From: Laburnicola sp. R22_1
Taxonomy: Eukaryota > Ascomycota > Dothideomycetes > Pleosporales > Didymosphaeriaceae
Assembly (NCBI GenBank): GCA_014281115.1
Contig: JACONQ010000004.1
Span: 3,410,001 to 3,474,000 of the forward strand
Direction: 5' to 3'
Length of the DNA stretch: 64,000 bases
The translations under genes and the position numbers were made by a program. The first letter of the stretch is position 1; the number at the start of each line of letters is the position of its first letter. Below, piece after piece: positions 1 to 12,015 of the stretch. The notes under the pieces are model-generated. The model made no database searches. It was not told the origin of the DNA and worked only from the letters and a program-made list of their open reading frames with translations.

Positions 1-1994
1 ACAATTAACAAGCGCCTGCTCCTTAAGGAGAGTAAAATTCTTTAATTTAGATGGGTTATCGCGTCGTGTAGTTGTTCTATTACGTCTTTAATTAAGCGTT
101 CTGCGATTAACGTTATACAGCCCTGCTGCTGCTCGCTCTGTAAGATTTAGGTCTTATTTAATAGCTCTAATAGCAATAAGTAACTGAGCTTTATTAGATA
201 GCTTAGAAGACATAGTAGGTGGTTGTATTATAATGGTATTATTGGTGATGGTGGGGTCTTGGCAAAGGTGACGCGCTTACTAGTGTGGGTCACTCGCTGG
301 TAAACCACGTTAAAGCTAATATTTATACTAAATAGATACCTAGTTACTAAACTAATAAATTAGTTGCTATAAAACCTGCCTTTTTCTATCTACTCTAGTA
401 TTAATATACTATAAGAGTATATAATAAGTATATTAGGCGCAATATATATTAACTATATCTAATAAGAAAAAGCTAAACCTCTTTAGTGCTCTTAAAACTT
501 TAGGCTAAATATCTAGCATAGGAGTAAATAGCTAGTAATAGTCTTACACTATTTCTTAAGCGGCTACTACGCACTATAAATAATAGCTCTAGATTTTATT
601 ATACACCTTAATTTTATTAGCCTATACTATTCTTAAGCCTATATCTATAATAGTATATAGTATATTCTATCACTCTTCTATAGTTAATATATTATATACC
701 TAAGTCTAGGCGTTTGTAATTAGATGCTATAGTAGTTTTATATATCTCTTAATATATAGAGTTAGCTTTATTAGCTTAATAGGCCTCTTTTCTATTAGTA
801 ACCTTATAATTACTATTATAGAAACAGCTCCCACAATAATAGACTCTTCTTATAAGAATAGTTTAGGCCTTTATACTACCCTCTACTGAGATATTTTTAT
901 AGCTAATATTATTAATAGTGTTAATACTATTAGACTAGACTTACTTCTTAGTAAGCTTAGACTAATAGTAGGTAAATCTATTATAAAATTAGGTAGCGCC
1001 TAAGCCTTGTGTAAATAATCACTTATAGATTTTATGGTAATATAGTTCCTTATATAATAGTTTCTAATATAACTAGAAAGTTACTAATGTATCTTCTTAT
1101 TTATCTATACTATATTATTAAGATAGTTATACTATAGACGCTGTCTTTCTCTTCTTTCTAAGTATTTTTAAGTACTAGTATAGATTAAAGTTATATAGTT
1201 ATAAGTATTAAGCAACCTACACCCTATTATAAGCTAGTCCTACTATATAAATTTAGTTTTTTTTAACTTATAAAAGACTCTAATTACCCTTACTTACTAC
1301 TAGACCTAAGCAACTAGTATTAATATTTAATAGGCGCGTGCTAACTACCCACATAGTAAAAATATTAGTAACTTATAGTAAATTTACTTAGCTATATTAA
1401 TATACTTATAGTCTTATACTATCCCCTCTAGCTTATAATATTAGATTACATACACCTTGCCTATTTATTTTCTAGACTCTATAGTAGTGTAGGTAGTATA
1501 TTATAAATAGTAGTGCACTATTAGTCTATATGCACTATATATTCTAATAGCACTCTTTATAGGAATAATTATAGTTTTAATAAGAGTGCATCTAGAATAG
1601 CGCAGTATTAGGTATCTAATACTCTTAGTTATAAGTACTATATACGTGCACTACTCCTACGCTAGCTAAAAATAGGTTAATATTACTATCTAGCTATTAA
1701 CTAATATTATAAAATATCTTATTATATTAGCTAGCGCATTTATTTTAAGAATAGCTTAGCTTATTTTACTATTATATTAAAGTTAATCTTTTATTAACTT
1801 ACTAGTCTATCTAGTTAAGGTGTATTTTAGCTGCGTTTATATATTAATACTAGCTTAATTTTCTATTTAGCTATTTATTATATTTATAGTAAGCTACTTA
1901 TTCTATATGCTTATTAGTATAATAATCTCTATCTATTCTTTTATAAAAATATACTAGTAGGTATAATATATATAACTTAATAATATGTATATTA

Positions 1995-2285
1995 TAGATT
2001 CTATAGTCGCATTGTTTATTTAGTGTTAATTACCTTTTTTAATACATTTTTTTAATTTAAGCCTGCGTAGGTTGGGATAGAAAGACCGCTCTAGTACAGC
2101 GCCTAAAAATACAGTCTACTAGTCTCCACTAACATAATAATAGTTTATAAGAATAGTTTATAAACTGTGTACTCGCCTCCTAATTATCTATAAGCGCTCT
2201 AATGCCTATTAAGTTACTTAAAGTGTACATAGAAAACTAAGCTCTATTATTACTATTATTAGCAATTGCGCTATATTTGTACGCC
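1995..2285 (+). repeat. Dispersed repeat, left copy (second copy at right edge)
   Basis: The segment from the TAGTCGCATT motif to the ATTATTACTATTATTAGCAA motif is repeated near the right end of the window, in the same orientation. Most differences are transitions. The right copy carries an extra 195 bp insertion (63,701-63,895) that is absent here, so this copy shows the empty site. The family is not recognised; part of a retrotransposon is possible. Confidence 0.7.
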
Positions 2286-2884
2286 GCTACGCGGCACACT
2301 TATATAACGCGCTTACTAGCTAACTATCTAACGCTATAACTATAAGGATCTAACGCATTTATATAACACTTTCCTCTCCTAGCAACTTATTAATAAGCAC
2401 CTTCTCTTACCCCTTAACCTTGCCCTTTATTACTGCTATCTTAACCTATAGTAATATAAGAAACTATAGTGGAAGCCCTACGCGTCTATTACAGCGCCTA
2501 TAGTTACTAATCTATTGCTAGCCTAACTAGTACACTAGAACCGCCTTATATAGAGTAAGGAATATCTTCTACTTTAACCTATTAATAATCTTCTAAATAG
2601 AGTAGTATTCTAGTGTAGACTTAGTGTCTTTAGACAGATAGATTAGAGCGTACTTATAATATATAAGCTTCTATCTAGTATATATTACTTATAAGTAGCA
2701 TAAATCTACTAATATAATAGCTATTACTTCTAGCAATTTTTAGAAATAATAGTAAAGAGAGATAGTTATAGTGTTATACTAGTTATAGCGCTAGTGCTAT
2801 CTTATATCTTCCCTACTCTAAACTGTGGTATAGTAATATAGTCTTATGCATAGTTTTGTATATAGATTTTTTTTAGTTAGAGTA

Positions 2885-3030
2885 GGCGCGCTAAGCTCGC
2901 TAAGCTCGCTTATAACGCGCTAACCCTTTTTATTAACACCTTAAAACGCTTTTCTGTGTATATAATAGCAGGAGGTATATCTGCTATTATTGTAATATTT
3001 TTATTAGAAACCCCTTAGTCGCAAAAAAAA
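2885..3030 (+). mobile_element. Short retroposon-like insertion, family A, copy 1
   Basis: This 146 bp segment starts GGCGCGCTAAGCTCG and ends in a run of eight A. A second copy lies inverted at 11,872-12,015 and is flanked there by a 16 bp duplication. Here the flanks share only a degraded TATAGATT block. An A-tail and target duplication suggest a SINE, or the 5'-truncated tail of a LINE. No A or B box of a Pol III promoter was recognised. Confidence 0.5.
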
Positions 3031-4258
3031 TCCTATAGATTCTACTAACTACTGGTACTTGCTAACTTGTAAAGCTAATATATTCTTACACTAGCCTATA
3101 GTAGCCTAGTTATATTACATCCTTAACTAAAATTATCTATAGTTGTCTATAATTAGCTTTTTAACGCATTAACTTATTTTATATAATATAGTATAGAATA
3201 GAAATATAGTAGGCATAGTTATAAAGTTATTTATTGCTAAGCCTATAGCTACTATATTTTTATAGTCTTATGCCTACTTATTTTAGAGGTCTGCGCTACT
3301 ATAGAATCTAAATATAGTTCTATTATTTTAACGCATACTACTACTACTTTAGCGCCTCTATATAGTATAGATTATATATCCTTTAGTGCAAATATAGACT
3401 TATCTAAAAGCCTATTATTATAGTCTTACTTTTTCTATTTGCTACTTTGTTATATTATTGTATTTATTTTATTAACTTTAAGAAGTTTTAGTTGTACTAT
3501 TTTACAATTTCTAAAAGATAGTTTATTACTTACTTAGATATAAATATTTTAGGGTATATATCTACTACTTTATATACTATTATAGCTGCCCTATCTTTCT
3601 CTAAGTTTATTTAGATTAGCTTACCTAGGACCTTATTCCTAGTTAGAATAGCCTCTACCTTCTAGTATATAATATAATACTCTTTATCTAATATATTAAG
3701 AATACTTTATATAGTATCTTTAGCTATATATATAAGATATAGTGTATATATATATTTAAAGTCTAGTTCTATATAAGGTTGCATTTTAGTATAGAATTAT
3801 TATAGTATTAGCGCATTTACTAGCTAAAAACCTACTCTATTATCTTAGTATTTTTATTTTATATTAGCTATTAGTGCAAACTATAGTTACTATAGATACG
3901 CAAAAATATTATAGTAAATTACTATAATAGTATTTAAACTATAGTAACTACTATTCTACTAAAGTAGATATATAAGCTAAATATTAACAAGTGTCTTAGA
4001 AGTGCTATAACGATGCCTAGGTTACTATACTTATTCTATAGCTATAAGATATATATTATAGGCAGATTATAAAATATAATAAATTTCTAACTAAGAAGAC
4101 TAGAGCCATAACTTTTATTATTATTACTTATAACTTAGAAAAAGTTTTTGTTACTACTATTAAAGTTGCTATTACTATTAATATAGCCTTTAGTGTTTAC
4201 ATAGCTATAGCTATTAGTATAACTAGAGCTATAACTATTAATAGGGGGCATAATATTA

Positions 4259-5026
4259 CAGTAGAGTGACACAAGAAAAGCGTCTAGTAAAAAGATACCT
4301 TTTTAAAAGTTATATAACTAGGTGAGTTTTAATACTATGTAAATAAAAAGTATAGGGTTTTAAGGAAAAGGTTTAGCAAATTTAGTATAGAAGGTTAGTA
4401 AGAGCTTAGTAATCAGCGCTAACTAGAGGTATCTTAGTAAAGTTAAGAGAATTTTTCTTAAAACATTGACTCTATATAACTTTTTTCTACGTAGATAAAA
4501 TTCTATAACTTATATATATTATAGTTTAGCCTATAAGGACTATATAACTTAATTTTTATTATAGGTTTATTCATAGAAATAATAATTATAAGGAAAAAGA
4601 TAAAAATTAATTAAAATTAAACAATTAGATAGAACTAGTAAATAATATATAACTAGTACTTAGTATACCATCCTTTAGCCTCTATAACGTTATTATAGCG
4701 CTTAGGCAAAGATAGTATACAATAATCTATAGCCTCCTGTGGAATTAAATCCCACTCCTCTTGTATAGCTCTTTTAAAGGCTTCTACACTAGATTTACTA
4801 GTGCCAAAGCCTAAAGAAGCCCTATTTCTTTTTCCTAGCCTATCTTTCAATAGACTCCAAACGTTTTCTATAAGATTTAAGTCTGGTGAATGGGGTGGAT
4901 GCCCAAAAACAAAGACTTTATTCCTAGAAAACCACCTTTTTACCTATAGAGTTCCGTGGATCTTCGAATTATCCTGTTGAAATTTCCAGCCTAGTTATGA
5001 TTTGTATAAAGAATAATATTATAAAA

Positions 5027-5064
<38 letters not shown>

Positions 5065-6383
5065 TAAAAGAAAAAAGAAAAAAGAAGAAAAAGGGTACTT
5101 TACTTCCCTCATTTTAAAAGAGGTATTAAGATAGGATTTAAACACTCCTATATATATCTAGTGTTATTAAAGGTCCTAGTTTTAATAGGGTCCCTTAAAA
5201 ACACTAGTTTAGAACGTCCTCCTATCCAAATACAGTCCCAGACTAAGATAAAAATATCTCGCGCTTTTAGTGAATTAGTACTAGCTTAAAATAAAAGATA
5301 TAAAAAAAGTAAAATAGACTAATTATAGATAAAAAAGGGCTCTATAATTCTAGAATTTAAAAGAAATTAATAACTTACTAGTTGTTCGGTTTTTGCGCTG
5401 TTCAGGCCCAATTTTCGATTTTCCCCTTTTTCTTATATATTCTTGCCTATTACCATGCCCCCTTTGGATAGTAGACTCGTCAAAAAATATAACGTTAGCA
5501 AAGTTAATATTTTCTAGCTCCTTAACTATCTCTTTAGCCCAGAATTCTCTTCTTTTAGCTCTTTCTTTAGTTCAATAGGCCTTTTTCTTAGAGACGTTAA
5601 AAGGATAGTCTTCTCCTTTTAAAACTCTCTGTAACGTCCTCTTAGTAAAGCCAAAACTATTCTCTTCTAATAGCCTCTTATTTGTCTTCTTAGGGCTTTT
5701 AGTTAAATCCCTATTAATAACTCTTTTCTTCCTAGAAGTAACCTTAGTTACTCTCCCTTGTTTTACTCCTTTTAATAAGTTATCTCCCTTATTTTTCTTA
5801 TTAATACGTCTAATAGCAGTCTTAATAGATTGTAGAGGCTTATTAAGGGTAGTAGCAATAGTAGAATTAGAAGTATTTGCTTTTTTAAGTAAAAAAACTT
5901 GACTTTCGAGTTTTGACAATTCTGGCTCCATTCGAGGAAATACAAAAGAGAAAATTTACTAGACAAAAGATATTATATTATACTATAATCTTAGTAATAA
6001 ATCACGTGATTTAATTAATTTTTAAAATCACGTAATTTTTTAACCTTAAATAATTTCTTAATTAAGTTATATAAGTACTCCAAAATTTTGCTTACATAAT
6101 CTACACTAGGCCTAGAATAGCTAGTAAAAACATTAGCCTAGTAGCATACTGAATAAAAAAATCATAACGCCTTAAAAATTGACTTTTTTGAAACACTAAG
6201 TTTAGAGATAGATACCTTAAGGACCCTGCTTAGTAAGCACGTAACTAGTACCTAATCTTAATCTCCTATATTTCCTCTTTAAAACCGTATACTTTTTATT
6301 TCCATAGTATTAAAACACACTTAGTTATATAACTTTTAAAAAGGTATCTTTTCACTAGACGCTTTTTTTGTGTCACCCTACTG
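4259..6383 (-). mobile_element. Tc1/mariner-type DNA transposon with terminal inverted repeats
   Basis: The element is 2125 bp long and flanked on both sides by the TA expected for this superfamily (4257-4258 and 6384-6385). The left end CAGTAGAGTGACACAAGAAA is matched in inverted orientation on the right as CAGTAGGGTGACACAAAAAA. The inverted similarity runs about 100 bp inward with scattered differences. Remnants of a minus-strand transposase lie inside (4653-5931). The element inserted next to a 99 bp tandem repeat that begins at 6386. Its interior is AT-rich and its reading frame is broken, so it is not active. Confidence 0.85.
4653..5931 (-). pseudogene. Broken Tc1/mariner-family transposase
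   Basis: The N-terminal part (5931 to 5572) reads as about 119 residues with the helix-turn-helix character of Tc1 DNA-binding domains. Further on, translation across 5400-5520 gives a VIFFDEST-like block, which matches the first catalytic Asp region. Near 4870-4900 a PHSPDLNLIENVW block matches the last catalytic motif. The end (4850-4653) carries WDLIPQEAIDYCI and VIEAKGWYTKY, typical of the C-terminus of this family. Stops and frame changes separate the pieces. Family membership is secure from these motifs; the exact clade was not determined. Confidence 0.8.
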
Positions 6384-6385
6384 TA

Positions 6386-6682
6386 CTATCTAAGAGTAGG
6401 GCACCTAAAGCGTAATTTAGGTTTATAGTTTAAGGTAGCTACAAAGTAAGTTAAGGAAAGGGTAGGTTATAGTAATTTATTATACTATCTAAGAGTAGGG
6501 CACCTAAAGTGCAACTTAGGTTTATAGTCTAAGGTAGCTATAAAGTAAGTTAAGAAAAGAGTAGGTTATAATAATTTATTATACTGTCTAAAAGTAGGGT
6601 ATCTAAAGCGTAATATAGGTTAGTAGTCTAAGGTAACTATAAAAAAGCTAAGAGAAGAGTATACTATAGTAATTTACTATAG
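6386..6682 (+). repeat. Three tandem copies of a 99 bp unit
   Basis: Units begin at 6386, 6485 and 6584, each with a CTRTCTAARAGTAGGG-like start and a constant 99 bp spacing. The first two copies are close; the third is more diverged, with mostly transition differences. The array starts directly after the TA duplication of the mariner element, so the transposon sits at the array's edge. Confidence 0.85.
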
Positions 6683-6738
6683 TAATGTGTAATAGCTATA
6701 GAATAAAGTAGCCTATAATAAAGATAGATAGTTAACTA

Positions 6739-6850
6739 CACTAGTCTAATTACACTAGCCTAATTACACTAGCCTAATTACACTAGCCTAATTACACTAG
6801 CCTAATTACACTAGCCTAATTACACTAGCCTAATTACACTAGCCTAATTA
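6739..6850 (+). repeat. Eight tandem copies of a 14 bp unit
   Basis: The unit CACTAGCCTAATTA occurs eight times without gaps over 112 bp. Only the first copy differs, with one T for C. This homogeneity contrasts with the decayed surroundings and suggests that expansion came after most of the RIP-like mutation. Confidence 0.95.
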
Positions 6851-9516
6851 CTACTAAGCTAAAGTTACGCAATAACTAATAGCTATAGATAATAATAACC
6901 TAGAACTAATTCCTCTATACTACGTAATTATATATATATACCCTTCTTTATATTTACACTATATATACTATTTTAATTATAGCTATAGCTATAGTAAATA
7001 ACCTACCTAATCTAAAATAGTATAAGGAGACTACGTTGAAATACCTACAATAAATGCTAAAGAATATTATAATAAGAGGTCTTTAGCTTATTAAATAGAA
7101 GTTAGGTATTTAGTAAGAAATAGTAAACTATATATTAAAAGAAATAGACTATAACCTAGTCTTACTTAATTTTATATTACTAATAGACAACTATAAAGTT
7201 GTATATAATAAAGTTATAAGGAATATATAAATAGATAACTACTTTAAGATATTTTAAAAACTTCTAAACTCTATACTAAAAGATAAGGGGCAAGCTAAAG
7301 AGTAGTGTAGAGCAATAGAGCTTAGTCTCTAGACAGCCGTACAGTAGATAAAAAAGGCTCCTATAGGTGCTATAGTTAAGTTAGTATCTAGGGCAGAATA
7401 AGAAGTTAGAGTATAGAGTTATCACAACTTAATATATCTTAAAGAGGCTCTACTACCTTAGTAGTAAGCACTAATATAGCTAGCGCAACTAAAATATAAA
7501 GGCTTTATATTAATAATACTCTAGCTACTAGTATATAAAGCACAAACTACGCATTTAGGAAGAATAGAATTAATATTTAGGTTACTACTTTAAAGAAAAA
7601 ATATTTTTAATCTGCTTCTTATTAATTATCTAATATAAATATATGCTAATAATAACTAGTTGCAAAGATAGGGAGGTAGGCCTAATATTAGTTACACTTA
7701 ACACGCTTAAGAATATTATATAAGAGAACCTTCTAGTGTTCTAGACAAAATTAGATATATTTAACCTATAGGCACCTAGAACCTAGTAACTAATAAAGAT
7801 TAGAATAACTAGCGTTCTTTATATAGAGGTGCAATTATTAGTAGCAACTAGAGTAATAAAGTAGAATATTATAGCGGCGCACTCTTATATTATAATAAAG
7901 GATATACAGACTTCTAATATACTTACCCTATACTATAGCGCTAATAAATATACTAGATATCTAGCTACTAGTACTATATATATCTCTTTATAAATAATAT
8001 AGTATAGCTAATATAAACTCTAATCCTAGTATATTATAAATATAAAGAAATAAGAACTAAAAGTCTCTAAACTAAACTTAGTATGTGTGGCATTATATTA
8101 ACTACCTAGGGGTAGCACGACAAAGGCTTTCATCTTAAATAACATGACAAAAAAAGCAGTGCCCCCTGCTTAGTAATTAAAAAGAGCGTAAAAAAGGTGG
8201 TGATTATAAAAAAAAACTCAAAACTTAGTATAAATTATACTAAACTAATAGAAAATAAATCCTACACCTATATTATACACTAGTAATAATAGCTTAGATA
8301 GCAAATTAGATAACTAAAGGAGGACACTACTATTATAATAGTTTAATAAAAATATCTCTCTATATAGTAGTAGTTTAGATAGCACCCTACTAGAAATAAC
8401 TAAAGAGAGGTAATAATAGCAGTATAAAGAAAAGAGTATCTCTCTAGATAATAGTAGCTTAGACAGCCCCTTACTAGCTAGAGAGAGGTAGTAATAGTAG
8501 TATAAAGAGAAGAGTAGCCCCTAGTAAAGTTATAATTTTCATAGTAACCTATCCTAGAGTAATTACGCTTTGTTATAATCTAATAGCATAAAGAGAACCT
8601 ACTTATTATTACTATATAATTTGCCTATAACTCTATTACCTTATTGCAGCACAACACTTATTAATAAGAACAAAGTATAGAAGATTATTAAAGCTAATAG
8701 GGTTAATATATTTAAAGAAGGAGGACCTTAAAATACTTAATATAGTAAGTAGTTACTATAATAACAGCTAGATAAAATTAAGCGTGTGCTATAGTAAGTT
8801 ACTATAACTCTATATAATACTAAAATCTTACTAATAATTATCTATAGAGCAAATGTAGCTATTAACGCCAAACTTAGCTAGGCACGCACTTATATAACAA
8901 AATAGTTATACACTATAATAGCGTAAATGTTTATACTTAACTAGGCTATACTTATAATATTATATAATATAATTCTATTCTCTATAATATAAGCCCTTAC
9001 CCTAGACTCTAGAATACTTTCCTACTAGTAGATAGTATTAGCTAAGATAGTTATATAGAGCGAGCGATATAGTAGTAGCAGTAATAGGTCTAGTTCTAGT
9101 GTTAGAAAGTCCTACTCTTATCTAGTAAGGTTAATTATAAGATACTAAATTATAAAATAAAGAAAGATTATTAACCTTACGTAAGAATAAGAAATAGAGA
9201 AGCCCTACCTACCTAAAAGAATAGCAGGTCTATGCCTAAGCTAGGTCTAATACCCACTACTACGTCCTTGCTTAGCTAATTTATAGACATATAACTACTA
9301 AATACTAATAAAATATAGCTAGATTATAATAGTTGTAAACACTAATAGTAACTAGAAAAATATTATCTTAAGCCTACTATACTAAGCGCAGATAGCAAAA
9401 TTTCCTAAACTATTATTTAGACTTGCTATTAAATATAAACTAATAAGATGTATTATTGTAAGAGATTACTCAAGGCATCAAAGGTTAAAATTAAGAAGTT
9501 AATTTTACTAAGATAT
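6851..9516. repeat. AT-rich, RIP-like repeat block
   Basis: AT-rich decayed DNA with no intact reading frame. It probably derives from a retroelement, but no motif was readable enough to name it. One short insertion with target duplication (8085-8220) is annotated separately. I see no RNA gene here. Confidence 0.6.
8085..8220 (+). mobile_element. Short insertion, family B, copy 1, with 11 bp target duplication
   Basis: The 136 bp segment is flanked on both sides by AAACTTAGTAT (8074-8084 and 8221-8231). Its core, from about 8098 to 8186 (CTACCTAGGGGTAGCACG followed by AAAGGCTTTCATC), recurs at 11,624-11,710. The right end is A-rich. Direct flanking repeats plus an A-rich end suggest a small retroposon. 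Copy 2 lacks the last 34 bp. Confidence 0.6.
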
Positions 9517-9652
9517 CGAGGTGGCGTATAAAGACTGTTAACAGCTGCCTTATATACCCACACGTAGCCGAGGCGCTAATGCCTAATCGGGTAAGGTTCC
9601 GGGGCTCGGCGGAACCTTCCGCCGGGCGCGCCGCACCTCAGGAATCCCTAAC
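9517..9652 (-). other. GC-rich island inside the AT-rich block
   Basis: About 135 bp, with a strongly GC-rich core at 9580-9640, escape the surrounding decay. The segment contains an inverted repeat (GGTTCC ... GGAACC and CCGCCGGGCG) and is bounded by GAGGTGGCG on the left and CGCACCTC on the right. Read on the minus strand it contains TATATAAG, which resembles a core promoter. It may be the terminal region of a DNA transposon, possibly hAT-like because of the AGGGATTCC-type end, or a small MITE. The identity is not established. Confidence 0.4.
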
Positions 9653-11029
9653 AATTATAAAAAACTAGCTTAAAGAGTAATATACGCAAAAGCTTAATAA
9701 CTATATATATATATATAGAAAGAAAGTGGTAATAAATTTATAGCACACTTAATAACTTTTAACCACTATTATAAATATAGCTAGTTAACCTAACACTATC
9801 CTAGGCGTTAATAGACAAAGAGTTAGCTAGTATTTACAGAACCTTATAGCATAACAATATAGCTAAAAGAGATAAAGACTATTATAAACTATAGTAGATA
9901 TATAATATAGCGTGTTGTACACTATAAGATTTGCAATAACTTATAATAATAATAGTATTAAAATATCTAGCCTAGACACTAAAGCTATTCTAACTAATAT
10001 AACAAAGTAGATAGTAAGTCTAAAGGCTTATTATAAACTACTTTTTACACTATATTACCTAAATATCTTAGCAACTAAGATATATAGAAAAATCTTATAA
10101 TTTTAAAAGCGTAAGAATGTATAAGTCTATACTTTAACACCTTACCTTTAAGTATAGCCTATAAATAGCAGCTATAGTAAATACTAGTATAAGAGGGGTA
10201 AACTCTTCCCTATAGCTATATAAAACAATACTATCTACCCTTAATATAATTTAAGAAGGTAGTATATAAGCTACTTATAGAGTAAGAAAGATAGAAAAAA
10301 AGTATACTATACTTAAAGACTATAAGTTTCTTAAATATAGTAAGGTTATAGCAAATATTATATAAATAATATTAATTAAACGCAATAAACATATATATAA
10401 GGGCTAGATAGAAAGCCTCTACTAAAAATAGCAGATATTAAATTTATCTAAAAGTATATTATTATTAAATAGAACTAGATAAGTAGAGATATAATATAAA
10501 ATGTTGCTTAGTTAGTAAATAAAGAAAAAGAGCGTCTAGAGTATAAGGGAAGAGTAGAATAATTAATATTAGATATTAAAATTTTACTATAACCTATATA
10601 TTACAGGTATAGCACTATTACTTATTAAGTTCTATAATAAGTATAGTATAGATATATATTCTAACTAACTATAAAGTATTTCTAGCAACCTTAAAGTGTT
10701 GCTCTTATTTACTAATTTTAGCAAGACTATTAAGGGTAATTTAAAGTAGGCATATATGCGATAGTATATTTAGAAGATTAAGGTGTTAAGAAAGAGCGCG
10801 CGTTTAGGGCTTTACTCTAATAGGAAGCTACGCTAAAATAAGATTATAATTAAGATAAAGATACTAATAATTATATTAGTTAATACTATTCTATATATAT
10901 TATAAATTATAATAAGTTACTATACTAATAGCTATAGGGTGTATAGAAGCTCCTTAAGAGTTAAGTAGATATTACTAAGAAGTTTTACACTATTATCTAG
11001 ATTATTTAGAATAAGATATATATTGTACT

Positions 11030-11290
11030 TATCTATAGTAGAATAAGCTTTCCTAAGCAAAAGATAATTATTAACGCATTTAATAGCGTTAATAACTTAT
11101 TAAGAATTATTATAATAACTATAGACCTATATACTAAGGGTATTAACCTTATAGATACAAACTATATTATTATAGAATCGCTAGCTTGCAAAATTAAGAA
11201 GCTTAAATAGTTTATCTAATAGCTAGTCTAGCTAGAGCAAAAGGAGTTAGTTGTAAACGCGCACTTACTCTATAATAAATATAGCTAGAT
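11030..11290 (+). pseudogene. Relic of a helicase C-terminal domain (RecQ-like)
   Basis: Translation on the plus strand gives an AFNSVNNLLRIII block, a T-D-L-Y-x-K-G-I-N-L-I-D-T block, then KLK-stop-FI-stop-stop-L. These line up with helicase motif V (ATDxxGxGIDxPD) and motif VI (QRxGRAGR) if the stops are RIP-type changes of Gln or Arg codons. RecQ-family helicases of this kind are common in fungal subtelomeres. The upstream ATPase motifs were not recognisable. The call rests on pattern reading only. Confidence 0.35.
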
Positions 11291-11613
11291 TAATATAAGA
11301 AGGGTAATAAAGCGTAAGTAGTTATTAAAGAAAGTAGATATAGTAATTATAAAGAATATAATAGGTATAGAGGAATATAAATATTCTAATAAAAAAGTAC
11401 TCTAGACTTAGAGTTAGCGTATTACAAAGTGTTAAGATTATATAAGACTAGAGTAAAGGCTAGTAAATACACCTTAAAATATAAAAAATAAAAAGAATAA
11501 TTAACTAAAGAAACTTAAATATATACGTAGTTAGAGTAAATTATAACTATTACTAAAACGTAGTAAGTTATAGTAATTTAGAATTAATATAAAGCGTAGT
11601 AAAAGAAGTTATA

Positions 11614-11710
11614 TAGCGTTAAATTAACTACCTAGGGGTAGCACGATAAAGGCTTTCATCTCAAATAACATGACAAAAAAGCAGAGCCCCTACTTAGTAA
11701 TTAAAAAGAG
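11614..11710 (+). mobile_element. Short insertion, family B, copy 2, with 12 bp target duplication
   Basis: This 97 bp segment is flanked by AAAGAAGTTATA on both sides (11,602-11,613 and 11,711-11,722). It matches the core of 8085-8220, with a few transitions and small gaps. The insertion splits one unit of the local array. Confidence 0.6.
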
Positions 11711-11871
11711 AAAGAAGTTATAACTAGTACTATAATATAGTAAGTTATAGTAATTTAGAATTAAACGTATACACATTTAAATAAAATTATAACTATTACT
11801 AAGACGTAGTAAGTTATAGTAATTTAGAATTAATATAGAGCGTAGTAGAAAAAGTTATAACTAGTACTATA

Positions 11872-12015
11872 GTTTTTTTACGACTAAGAGATTTCTAATA
11901 AAATATTATAATAATAGTAGATATTCCTTCTACTATTATATATATAGAAAAGCTTTTAAAGTGTTAATAAAAAGAGTTAGCGCGTTATAAGCGAGCTTAA
12001 CGAGCTTAGCACGCC
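11872..12015 (-). mobile_element. Short retroposon-like insertion, family A, copy 2, with 16 bp target duplication
   Basis: The segment is 144 bp and is flanked by TATAACTAGTACTATA on both sides (11,856-11,871 and 12,016-12,031). On the minus strand it starts GGCGTGCTAAGCTCG and ends in a run of A, like copy 1 at 2885-3030. The long target duplication and A-tail point to LINE-type retroposition. Confidence 0.65.

Larger units (their letters stand above)
1..4256. repeat. AT-rich, RIP-like repeat block without intact genes
   Basis: This stretch is very AT-rich, dense in TA steps, and no reading frame of useful length is open. The pattern fits repeats mutated by RIP. Two pieces are recognisable. 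About 1995-2285 matches the right end of the window (63,525-64,000) in the same orientation. Positions 2885-3030 are a short GC-richer insertion that also occurs, inverted, at 11,872-12,015. The first 320 bases are slightly less decayed. I could not name the underlying element families. Confidence 0.75.

Noticed and set aside
5393..5578. 61-codon plus-strand frame inside the mariner element
   Set aside because: It is antisense to the transposase region that contains the first catalytic block.
6739..6850. 14 bp array considered as a CRISPR array
   Set aside because: There are no spacers between the units and the genome is fungal; it is a simple tandem repeat.
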